From positions 434,001 to 498,000 of the forward strand of contig JAQGEQ010000343.1 in the NCBI GenBank assembly GCA_034620365.1: a stretch of DNA of 64,000 nt, given 5' to 3'. The position numbers and the translations under genes are program-made. The notes under the pieces are model-generated. The model made no database searches. It was not told where the DNA came from and saw only the letters and a program-made list of their open reading frames with translations. This stretch comes from Pegea sp. RAD2-039 (lineage: Eukaryota > Chordata > Thaliacea > Salpida > Salpidae). Below, one piece after another: positions 25,249 through 37,200 of the stretch (within the stretch, counting starts at the first letter, position 1; the number at the start of each line of letters is the position of its first letter).

Positions 25249-28200
25249 TTATTTAAAATTGTAATATTCGTCCATTGAATCAATATATTCCAAAACCGCT
25301 CGGTAACAAAATTCATATTGTTCCTAAAACACCAAAAGTCTGTTAGATGGAGATACAAATATAAAGGACACAAACTAACTAGACTCTGAACCATATGTGG
25401 TCGCTGTAACCGCAAACATTTGACGATTTGAAACATATCAAGGACACTTTCAGCCTTGACTTGCTCCAATGCAGTTGATAAGGCACAAAAGGCCCCAGTG
25501 CGCCCAGAACCAGCGCTAAAAAGTCCATTTTAACCACATCAACTAATAAATATGTGATTTACCTGCAATGGATTATGATTGGACGATTTCCAGATGTTTG
25601 TTGTTGTTTTTGAACTTTATCGATCAATTCTATGATACTGTAACCAGACTCTGGTACTCCAGTGTCAGGCCAACCCAGGTACTGAAACTAACCGACCACC
25701 TCAGATCAGAACCAGTCCACTTATGACCACTAACCTGACGGACAAACTGTCTCCGTCCACTTAGATCTTGTGAAGAAGAGATGATAAAGTCTCTAGTGAT
25801 GTAGGAATTATTGATTTCAACTTCTCCTCGGTCAACAAGAAGGTTATCAAAGGTCATGACCCCATGTTCGGGCCAATACTGTTCGCATTTCACCTAAAAG
25901 TGGACCGGTGTTGATGAGGACACTTCTGGATGCAGAGGACTCACTTGATTGCGTTCTACAAGTTGAGTTAGCATCACTATGGAAGCGGATTTAGTATCCC
26001 AAACCATTCTCCAGAAGTCCTTGATAGTGTGAGAAAGAGGTCCTTGTGTAGCGATGTAAGTGTCACGTTGACGGTATCCCTGCAGAAGATCAGAAGAAGA
26101 TCAGATAAAGATCAGATGCAGAAGATCAGAAGAAGATCAGATGGAGAAGATCAGATAGAGATCAGAAGATGAAGATCAGAAGAAGATCAGATAGAGAAGA
26201 TCAGAAGAAGATCAGATAGAGATCAGATAGAGAAGATCAGATAGAGAAGATCAGAAGAAGATCAGATAGAGATTAGAAGATGAAGATCAGATGAGACTTA
26301 CATCTATATAAGATGCGTTGATATAATCTGAATTATCGATTGACGGAACAAACGGAATAATGACTCGATTCCAATCATCTACAAGACATAAAAAGATGAG
26401 ATGAAGATCTTTGAGACCTCAAGGATCTTACAAGGGATGCTGAGGACGACTCTGTTCTTCCTCATATTCGAAGGATGATTTCCAGATCTCATTTGCTCCT
26501 TTTGAACCGGAATGTTGGTGAGTTTCTGTAAAAGTAGATGGTTGCCATGGTTACCAACAAGCAAGCAAGCAAATGTAACTAGATGGTTGCCATGGTTACT
26601 AACAAGCAAGCAGATGTAACTAGATGGTTGCCATGGTTACCAACAAGCAAGCAGATGTAACTAGATGGTTGCCATGGTTACCAACAAGCAAGCAGATGTA
26701 ACTAGATGGTTGCCATGGTTACTAACAAGCAAGCAAATGTAACTAGATGGTTGCCATGGTTACTAACAAGCAAGCAGATGTAAATAGATGGTTGCCATGG
26801 TTACCTTAAACTCATGTTCCAACCCCGTGATGTTGCCAGGCATCTTTTTACTCAATTCTTCGACGTAAGCTGCAACTTCTGAAGCTTCTATTTCTGTGTC
26901 TCCATACAAATGATTTTCAAGGAGCGCTTGATAGATGAAAATGTATTGTTGCTATGGAAACAACTAGTTGTTAGCAAGGTAGTAGAAGTGATGACGTCAT
27001 CAACCTCAGTTTGAACCATCTCTGGTCGTTGACTTCTCATCTGAGACACGAATCCGAAAACATCAATCTTTTTTTCTCGCTCCATCATATCCATCATCGA
27101 GTCGATGCAGATGTAGGTCCCAGTTCTTCCGACTCCCGCGCTAGAAGATCAAGAGAAGATCAGGGGAAGATCAAGTGAAGATCAGGAGAAGATCAGGGGA
27201 AGATCAGGAGAAGACCAGAAGAAGATTAGAAGAAGATTAGAAGAAGATTAGAAGAAGATTAGAAGAAGATCAGGAGAAAATCAAGTGAAGATCAGAAGAA
27301 GATCAAGTGAAGATCAGGTGAAGATCAGAAGAAGATCAGGAGAAGGTCAGAAGAAGAAAGATAAAGGAAAATCAGACAACTAAGGAGCAACTTAAAATAA
27401 AAATAAAATTTTTAAGAATAAACTTAAGATTAACTGAAAAGACCAACTAAAAAAACAAACTGAAAAAGACCAACTAAAAAAACAAACTGAAAAGACCAAC
27501 TGAAAAAACAAACTGAAAAGACCAACTAAAAAAACAAACTGAAAAAGACCAACTAATAATAAATAAACTGAAAATAATATAAGAACAAATGAAGATCAAC
27601 TTAGGATCAACTTAGGATCACCTGAGGAGTTTTTTACAACTTACAAGTTTCTTTTTGAGTTTCACTGAAATATTTTTTGACAAATTTTATCAGCTGATAC
27701 AACTGTCCTGACCACAGCTGTCCTGACCACGGACACTCACCTGCAGTGGACCACAACTGCCCCATAACCAGATGGACTAGATTGTCGGACACGTCTCATA
27801 AACTTGAGAATACCAGAAGGAGACTTTGGAACCCCAAAGTCAGGCCAACTAGTGAAGTTGTACTGGAAGAGGTTTCGGGACATACTGATCTTCACATCCT
27901 GATCCTAAGATCAAAAGATCATGATTGGATGCAACTGGGAGCACTGATCTCACTTGAGTGATGTTGAAGGTCCTTATTGTGTAATCTACAAGATGGTCCT
28001 CATTTATTAAAGTCACAGACAAACCTTCATATTGGACAGTACCAGTTGATGGCCAGTACTGGGCACATTTAGTCTGTGGACAAGTGGATAGGTAGATTGG
28101 ACCACTTTTAAGGACCACTAACCTCTTTTCCTTCAACTAGATTGGTGACCATGATGATGACACTTACGTTTTGATCCCAAATCATCTTCCAGAAGTCATT

Positions 28201-31200
28201 GATCGTGTTATCTTTAGGTCCTTGAGCAGATATGAACTTGCCTTTGTGATTGTATCCCTGTGAAGATCTGAAGATGAAGATGTGATGACGACATATCGCG
28301 TCGTACTACGTCATCTATCGAACGCGGGAACTACAGAGGAATCAGCCCTGGTCGTAGGACCATCTAGGACAGTCTGAAACCTATGGGCCTCGTGGTCACT
28401 GTCCCAGGTTGCTGCCCCAAGCCTTTATTTCAAGCCACTGTCCCAGGCTTCTCTGTCCCAAGTTACTGGTCGTGTCACTGAACAGCGGGTCTAAGGAGTA
28501 GGGGTGGTTCAGCTGTCCCAAGCTACTGTCCCAGGTCATTGTCCAAAACTATCAAATAAAATGTGCCTCATCAGCCCTGGTCGTAGGACAATCTAAGACA
28601 GGTACAGTCTGAAATCTGTTGACTTCGTGGTCACTGTCCTAGGTCACTGGGCCGCGTCACCGAACAGCAGATGAGTAGGGGTGGTTCTACTGTCCACTAT
28701 AATCAATGCGCAGACAGATCTTCCATCTACTACTTCATATACTCAGTCAGTAAAAAGATGAAGATAAAGACTCACATCCACGAAAGATGCGTTGATATAA
28801 TCAGTTTCACTCGTATTTGTTGATTTCGGGAGGACAACTCTAGAATGATCATCTGAAGATGAAGAAGATCAGATGATGTAGTCTCATCAACAAGTATCTT
28901 ACATGGAATGATATTTGTGTATCTGTTCTTATCTTTGTTTTGAGGTTTCTCTCCTTGACTTCGAAGTCCTTTTCCTATTGGTAAACTCTAAACCAATCAA
29001 ATTTAATCTCGAGTCATCTACATCTTTCGGACTCACGCTGAACTCTTCTCGAAATGGTTTATTGTCATCAGATCTCCTTCTATTGAAATCCAACTCCAGT
29101 TTATCAAGTGGAATCGAATTATATTGTCGGTTGCCACTAGCAACTGGAATTAGATGCAGGAGCTCGTGATCTTCTCTCCGGTTATTGATTGAATAGAAAC
29201 TAACAACAACAAGAAGAAATTCAGTTTGTTGTTCGCTTGTTTAATGATCTTACTCTAAAGATGTTCCGTTTGGCATCAATTTATTTCGTTTATTCCTTCT
29301 TTTCATATAAACGATGGTTGCTATGACAACCACGATGAACAACAAACTGCCGATGATGATTAACATCAACGTCATAATCGAAGTCTTCTGGACATCCTGA
29401 TCTTCTTCTTGATCTTCTGATATGTTCTGTTTGATATTTGTCAAGTTGTTGTTAGCTTGTAGAGTATTGCTTGTTGGTTTATTGTCATTGGTTGACATGG
29501 TTGAAGTGATTTTCTCAATAACGCTTGAAGTTCCGATTATATGCAAATGAGCTGTTAAGGAAGTAACTTGTGAAGATATTAAAGATGATACAAGTCACTA
29601 ACCACATCGCGCTTTTTCTAGATTCGACCAAATACCGTCTTCACCACATTTAATTAATTTGTAATCAGCTTCAAATGTTTCATTACAAATCAGTCGACAT
29701 TCAGAATGGAAATGGTTTTCATTTGAACAATTCAATTCTCCATTTTCAACATTCAAAGGCCACTTACAGCTTACCTCTGTAAAAAATCAACTTCCGGTCG
29801 TCACGCATGAATGAACACAACCTTTGTGGTGCCCCACACCCCTAAAACTTACTTTTACAATAAGGAAGAGAGGTGTTCCATTTACCACCAGGCATACAAC
29901 GCCTAGCTGTACCAACTAGCTGGTAACCGGAACTACAAGTGAAAGAACAGATTGAATTGAGACCTGTATCTTTAGAACAATGCTTTATCAGATTATCATC
30001 TTCAATTTCATCATCAAAGCCGCATTGAATCTCTAAAAAAAGTCTTTTAAAATCCTTTGTAAGATCAAATGTGGGACCTACTTGAACAATAAGGACTTAA
30101 AGTTGCTGACCAGCCAGTACTGGTACATCTGGACTCATGTGGTCCTTCTAAGACAAACCCTTCAACGCATTTAAACAAACAAACCGAGTCAAATAAGTTC
30201 CGGTCACTACAAGTCGCCTCGCCGTTGCTAGGGTTACTATAATAAGGTTCACAATGTGATTCTGTAAATATAAAAAGGTGTATGAGACGCGCGCTTTTTA
30301 ATGAGAGACTTTTAGAAGAAAGAAGGTAGATAGTGAGATGTTTTTCTGTTGTCTCGTTTCATTAGTGAATAAATAGAAGGAAACAGTATTGAGCTTATTG
30401 AGAAAGTAGTAGATTGTGTTTGAAGTATTTAAATAATGTTTTTTTGATAATTCAATTTGTTGCAGTTAGTTTTTAGAAAGTTTTTTTTGCTGCGTCTTCA
30501 TTTTTTGTTGATTAGTTCACTTCAGTTTATAAAAATATTTATTTAAATCTAAATATTTATTAAAATGTTTTTCTTTTCAGATACTTTTCTAGAAAATTTG
30601 TTTGAAATCAGAAAATGAGAAATTATAAAATTGTTGAAGGTGTTCAGTACCAACAACCAACTTATCTAGGCTTCCTTCAAGATGCAGTCCATGCCCTGGT
30701 CACCTCATGGACAGACCGAGAACCTAATTGGATAGAAATTCAGATAAGTCACACCCATTTTAAGCCTATCTATATCTTGTTGGTTGTAATTTGTGGATTA
30801 TTTTGGACTTTAGCAAGGATTGTATCTTCAAAATACATCTTAAAGGTTTGTGTTGATGTAGATTTAATCATTTTTTAAATCTTTTATTTCAGCCTTTAGC
30901 TAGAAGAGCTGGTTTAGAAGATAGGATTGTGAAGAAGGTGACAGAATTGAGTTTTAATATGGTTGTTGGACTCGTTGCTTGGATTCATATCGCTTATTTG
31001 ACTTTGTATAAATATGAAATCTTCAATAATCCAACCAAGATCTTATACGGTGAGATCCTGTCTGCGCATGCGCATTCATCACAGTAGCGCGCTCTATAAA
31101 CGCTATTCGGTGACACGGCCCAGTGACCTAGGACAGTGACCACGAAGTCCATAGATTGTAGGTTTTGTGTTCACAAAGCTAAAACTGGGACAGTAGCTTG

Positions 31201-34200
31201 GGACAGTGGCCTGGGACATTGGCATGGGGCAGCAACCTAGGACAGTGACCTCAAGATTGCAGATTTCCCTGTCCTAGATGGTCCAAAGACCAGGGCTGAT
31301 GAGGCAAATCTGCCCAGACCCCCTGAACCACCCCTACTCATCCGCTGTTTGGTTGTCCAGTGACCTGGGACAGTGACCACGAAGTCAATAGGTTTCCCTG
31401 TCCTAAATGGTCCTACGACCAGGGCTGATTCCTCGTTCCCGCGTTTGATAGATGACGTAGTACGACGCGATATTAAAAGATCTTCCCATGAAGATGATAA
31501 AATGATCTTTACAGATTGGGACATCAATCAAGAAGCTGATCTTCATCAATCTTTCGTCTTCTTATATCAAACAGGATTCTACATCCACAGGACATACGCA
31601 TCATGGTTTGAAGATGAATGGAGGAAAGATTCCCCTGTTCTCATGGCGCATCATATCTTCACTTTCATGTTATTATCAACTGGTTACATCTACAGGTCTC
31701 TCATCATCGCGTCAATGACGTCATCAACGCTATTCTTCTTGTAGATATTACTATTGTGGCATCTTTGTGTTGTTTCTTCATGATATGAATGATGTCTTGC
31801 TCTCTGCATCCAAGATCTGTAATTATCTCACTAATAAAGAAGGGAACAACATCTGGGCGATCTTATCGCGATTGATCTTCGCGATCTTCGTCATCTTGTG
31901 GTGAGCGAATCGCGTTTTCGTTTCGATGACGTCATCACTTCTTTTTCAGGTATCTTTTCCGACTTCATTGGTTTCCACTTCTTCTCCTTCATACAACAAT
32001 TAATCTTGCAAAGATCATTTACAACGGAAGATATCCTCCAATGTTCTTCTTCAATAATACTCTTCTTATGCTTCTTCTATTCATGCATTTCTACTGGTTC
32101 AAGGTACAAACTACTTGTGACGTCATCAACGCGCGTGTCATCATCAACTATTTGTTCGCAGTTTATCTTGTCGGCTGCTTTTAAGATCATTACGAATTGT
32201 AAAGGACCAATCAAAGATGGTAGAGATTACGAGAAGAAAAGTGAATAAGATGAAGATGAAGAGATTTTTGTGTCTTTGGATGTATAAACAGAAAATTATT
32301 ATTGTTGTTGTTGAGATTGTTTACTTCTAATAAAAAGACTTTTGAAAGAATTTTGTGTTTTGTGACGTATATGACGTCATCAACACGATATCACTAGCAT
32401 ATGACGTCATCAACACGATATCACTAGCATATGACGTCATCAACACGATATCACTAGCATATGACGTCATCAACACGACATCACTAGCATATGACGTCAT
32501 CAACACGATATCACTAGCATATGACGTCATCAACACGATATCACTATCATATGACGTCATCAACACGATATCACTAGCATATGACGTCATCAACACGATA
32601 TCACTAGCATATGACGTCATCAACACGATATCACTAGCATATGACGTCATCAACACGATATCACTAGTATATGACGTCATCAACACGATAACACTAGCAT
32701 ATGACGTCATCAACACGACATCACTAGCATATGACGTCATCAACACGATACCACTAGCATATGACGTCATCAACACGATATCACTAGTATATGACGTCAT
32801 CAACACGATATCACTAGCATATGACGTCATCAACACGATATCACTAGTATATGACGTCATCAACACGATATCACTAGCATATGACGTCATCAACACGATA
32901 TCACTAGCATATGACGTCATCAACACGATATCACTAGCATATGACGTCATCAACACGATATCACTAGCATATGACGTCATCAACACGATATCACTAGCAT
33001 ATGACGTCATCAACACGATATCACTAGCATATGACGTCATCAACACGATATCACTAGCATATGACGTCACTCACGTTCACAATATGGCCAATTATCTTTT
33101 CGGCTCCATCTTCCATCCAAAAGACATTTTTGATGAAAACCTTCTTCATCTGGAAACAGATTATAACCTCGGTTGCATCTCACGTGACACACAGATGAAT
33201 AAAAAGATGAATCAGAACATTCAACAAATCCGTTAGTGATCTTTGGAGGTTGAGGACACTCCACTCCTACATCAGAAGATCAACATCAGAAGATTAACAT
33301 CAGAAGATCAACATCAGAAGATCAACATCCGAAGATCAACATCAGAAGATCAACATCAGAAGATCAACATCCGAAGATCAACATCCGAAGATCAACATCC
33401 GAAGATCAACATCAGAAGATCAACATCAGAAGATCAACATCAGAAGATCAACATCCGAAGATCAACATCCGAAGATCAACATCCGAAGATCAACATCAGA
33501 AGATCAACATCCGAAGATCAACATCAGAAGATCAACATCCGAAGATCAACATCAGAAGATCAACATCCGAAGATCAACATCCGAAGATCAACATCAGAAG
33601 ATCAACATCCGAAGATCAACATCCGAAGATCAACATCAGAAGATCAACATCCGAAGATCAACATCAGAAGATCAACATCAGAAGATCAACATCAGAAGAT
33701 CAACATCCGAAGATCAACATCCGAAGATCAACATCCGAAGATCAACATCCGAAGATCAACATCAGAAGATCAACATCAGAAGATCAACATCCGAAGATCA
33801 ACATCAGAAGATCAACATCAGAAGATCAACATCAGAAGATCAACATCAGAAGATCAACATTCGAAGATCAACATCAGAAGATCAACATCCGAAGATCAAC
33901 ATCCGAAGATCAACATCCGAAGATCAACATCAGAAGATCAACATCAGAAGATCAACATCCGAAGATCAACATCCGAAGATCAACATCCGAAGATCAACAT
34001 CCGAAGATCAACATCCGAAGATCAACATCAGAAGATCAACATCAGAAGATCAACATCCGAAGATCAACATTCGAAGATCAACATCAGAAGATCAACATCA
34101 GAAGATCAACATCCGAAGATCAACATCCGAAGATCAACATCCGAAGATCAACATCAGAAGATCAACATCAGAAGATCAACATCCGAAGATCAACATTCGA

Positions 34201-37200
34201 AGATCAACATCAGAAGATCAACATCAGAAGATCAACATCCGAAGATCAACATCCGAAGATCAACATCAGAAGATCAACATCAGAAGATCAACATCAGAAG
34301 ATCAACATCCGAAGATCAACATCCGAAGATCAACATCCGAAGATCAACATCCGAAGATCAACATCCGAAGATCAACATCAGAAGATCAACATCAGAAGAT
34401 CAACATCCGAAGATCAACATCGAAGATCAACATCCGAAGATCAACATCCGAAGATCAACATCAGAAGATCAACATCAGAAGATCAACATCCGAAGATCAA
34501 CATCAGATGAAAAAGTTAAAAAATTTTACTTCCGCAGGTTGGCGGTAAAGAGCTCCAAGTTTTAGATTTACTACAAATAGTAGATTGACCACCAATTAAA
34601 GAATAACCAACATCACAAGTAAATGTACATTGGGACAGATACAAACTGCCCTGGTCACAACTAACAGATCCATCCAGTGGTTCACGGACAGGTGGACAGG
34701 ACACAGCTATGGACAATCGATGATAAAACAAATATAAAAAATAAGAGATAAAACGGACGTTTACAGATTGGTTTTTGATCTAAATCCCATTGACCATTTG
34801 ATTGACATCTGACAATTTGTGGACCTTCTAAAGTGAATCCTTCTTTACAAGAGTAAAGACATTTCAATTTAGCTTGTCCTTCACCAGTACAATCCAAATC
34901 TCCATTTTCTGGGGCACTTAATTGAGGAATACAACTGACCACTAGATGGCGTATGTGAGTAGATAAAAAAGATGCTAGTAAGGGACTCACGATTACAAAG
35001 AGGAAGATATGAATCCCATCTTCCAAGGACACAACTAGATGATAAAGATCCATAGAGATTATATCCTTCATTACAAGTATAAGTACATTTAGAACCCTCA
35101 AAAACATCATCTGAACAAATCTCATTTAAATTTGGATCAATCTTTCTCACTGGACATTTTGATCCTGAAATGATGACGTCATCAACGCGATACTCATTTA
35201 CATATGACGTCATCAACTTACTTGTACATACTGCTGTATGATTGGTCCAATTACCACCTTTTTTACACATAATTTGTCCACTTTTACTAGATACATATCC
35301 ATCTATACAATTCAGAAGACATTTTGATTCATATTTGTTCGAGTTGCTGCATTCCCAACTTCCATTCTCAATTATTCCTAGATGAGGAAGACACAATTCA
35401 TCTGAAAGATAAAAATCAAAGATCAGAAAGTTTGATTAGAAAAATACTTGATTAAAAAGAACTATTAGAAGCAAATAACTACCATAGCAACAAGCAATTA
35501 GCTTCCATAGCAACCAGCAGTTAGCTACCATAGCAACAAGCAATTAACTACCATAGCAACCAGCAGTTAACTTCCATAGCAACAAGCAGTTAGCTTCCTT
35601 AGCAACAAGCAATTAGCTTCTATAGCAACCAGCAGTTAGCTACCATAGCAACTAGCAATTAGCTTCCATAGCAACTAGCAATTAGCTTCCATAGCAACAA
35701 GCAGTTAGCTTCCATAGCAACTAGCTTCCATAGCAACAAGCAGTTAGCTTCCATAGCAACAAGCAATTAGCTTCCTTAGCAACTAGCAGTTAGCTTCCAT
35801 AGCAACAAGCAGTTAGCTTCCATAGCAACAAGCAGTTAGCTACCATAGCAACTAGCAATTAGCTTCCATAGCAACTAGCAATTAGCTTCCATAGCAACAA
35901 GCAGTTAGCTTCCATAGCAACTAGCAATTAGCTTCCATAGCAACAAGCAGTTAGCTTCCATAGCAACTAGCAATTAGCTTCCATAGCAACAAGCAGTTAG
36001 CTTCCATAGCAACAAGCAATTAGCTTCCTTAGCAACTAGCAGTTAGCTTCCATAGCAACAAGCAGTTAGCTTCCATAGCAACAAGCAGTTAGCTTCCATA
36101 GCAACCAGCAGTTAGCTTCCATAGCAACCAGCAATTAGCTTCCATAGCAACTAGCAATTAGCTTCCATAGCAACTAGCAATTAGCTTCCATAGCAACAAG
36201 CAGTTAGCTTCCATAGCAACAAGCAGTTAGCTTCCATAGCAACTAGCAATTAGCTTCCATAGCAACAAGCAGTTAGCTTCCTTAGCAACTAGCAGTTAGC
36301 TTCTATAGCAACAAGCAGTTAGCTTCCATAGCAACAAGCAATTAGCTTCCTTAGCAACAAGCAATTAGCTTCCATAGCAACAAGCAGTTAGCTTCCATAA
36401 TAACTAGTAATTAGCTTCCATAGCAACAAGCAATTAGCTTCCATAGCAACAAGCAATTAGCTTCCATAGCAACAAGCAATTAGCTTCCTTAGCAACCAGC
36501 AATTAACTTCCATAGCAACCAGCAATTAGTTTCCATAGCAACCAGCAATTAGCTTCCATAGCAACTAGCAATTAGCTTCCATAGCAACAAGCAATTAGCC
36601 TCTATAGCAACAAGCAATTAACTACCATAGCAACCAGCAGTTAGCTTCCATAGCAACCAGCAGTTAGCTTCCATAGCAACTAGCAATTAGCCTCTATAGC
36701 AACAAGCAATTAACTACCATAGCAACCAGCAGTTAGCTTCCATAGCAACCAGCAGTTAGCTTCCATAGCAACCAGCAGTTAGCTTCCATAGCAACAAGCA
36801 GTTAGCTTCCTTAGCAACTAGCAGTTAGCTTCTATAGCAACAAGCAGTTAGCTTCCATAGCAACAAGCAATTAGCTTCCTTAGCAACAAGCAATTAGCTT
36901 CCTTAGCAACAAGCAATTAGCTTCCATAGCAACAAGCAATTAGCTTCCTTAGCAACCAGCAATTAACTTCCATAGCAACCAGCAATTAGCTTCCATAGCA
37001 ACCAGCAATTAGCTTCCATAGCAACTAGCAATTAGCTTCCATAGCAACAAGCAATTAGCTTCCATAGCAACTAGCAATTAGCTTCCATAGCAACAAGCAA
37101 TTAGCTTCCTTAGCAACTAGCAGTTAGCTTCCATAGCAACCAGCAATTAGCTTCCATAGCAACTAGCAATTAGCTTCCATAGCAACAAGCAATTAGCTTC

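Larger units (their letters stand above)
25249..28257 (-). other. RPTP exons 23-34: phosphatase domains D1 and D2
   Basis: D1 exons: 28257-28123, 28073-27954, 27904-27741, 27140-27005 and 26951-26805. Present are the WPDFGVP loop and [10 protein letters not shown] with the Cys and Arg of CX5R, so D1 should be active. D2 exons: 26525-26432, 26378-26302, 26079-25945, 25893-25735, 25681-25563, 25515-25380 and 25323-25249. D2 keeps [10 protein letters not shown] and has WPDTGVP, with aspartate where mammalian PTPRA D2 has glutamate. The KNRY-equivalent is KNRV, lacking the tyrosine. QRPHMVQSL and [10 protein letters not shown] close D2. Intron 25 (27141-27740) and intron 29 (26080-26301) are made largely of GAAGATC-type repeats. 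Confidence 0.9.

Noticed and set aside
28160-28168. An apparent GTAAGT donor after WDQN in PTP D1
   Set aside because: Reading through gives [15 protein letters not shown], which matches the conserved PTP core, so the GTAAGT is coding and the exon continues to 28123.
30261-30614. A separate start exon for a shorter RPTP gene
   Set aside because: No minus-strand ATG with a signal peptide was found in this interval, and exon 16 needs a phase-1 upstream exon, which exon 15 supplies.
31373-31744. A 123-codon ORF in the CerS gene starting at 31373
   Set aside because: Only the part from 31515 is coding (CerS exon 3); the first part is the dispersed repeat in intron 2 read in frame by chance.
32371-33069. 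CRISPR-like array
   Set aside because: The units are contiguous 30-bp tandem repeats without unique spacers, in a eukaryotic intron.
32327-33236. Long ORFs (247 and 293 codons) on both strands with [20 protein letters not shown] repeats
   Set aside because: The 30-bp satellite has a unit length divisible by three and no stop in these frames. Both strands are open at once, so they are periodicity artefacts.
33243-34565. A 440-codon plus-strand ORF of RRSTSEDQH repeats
   Set aside because: It is the translation of the 15-bp satellite inside RPTP intron 14. There is no independent coding signal, and it runs antisense through two CCP exons.
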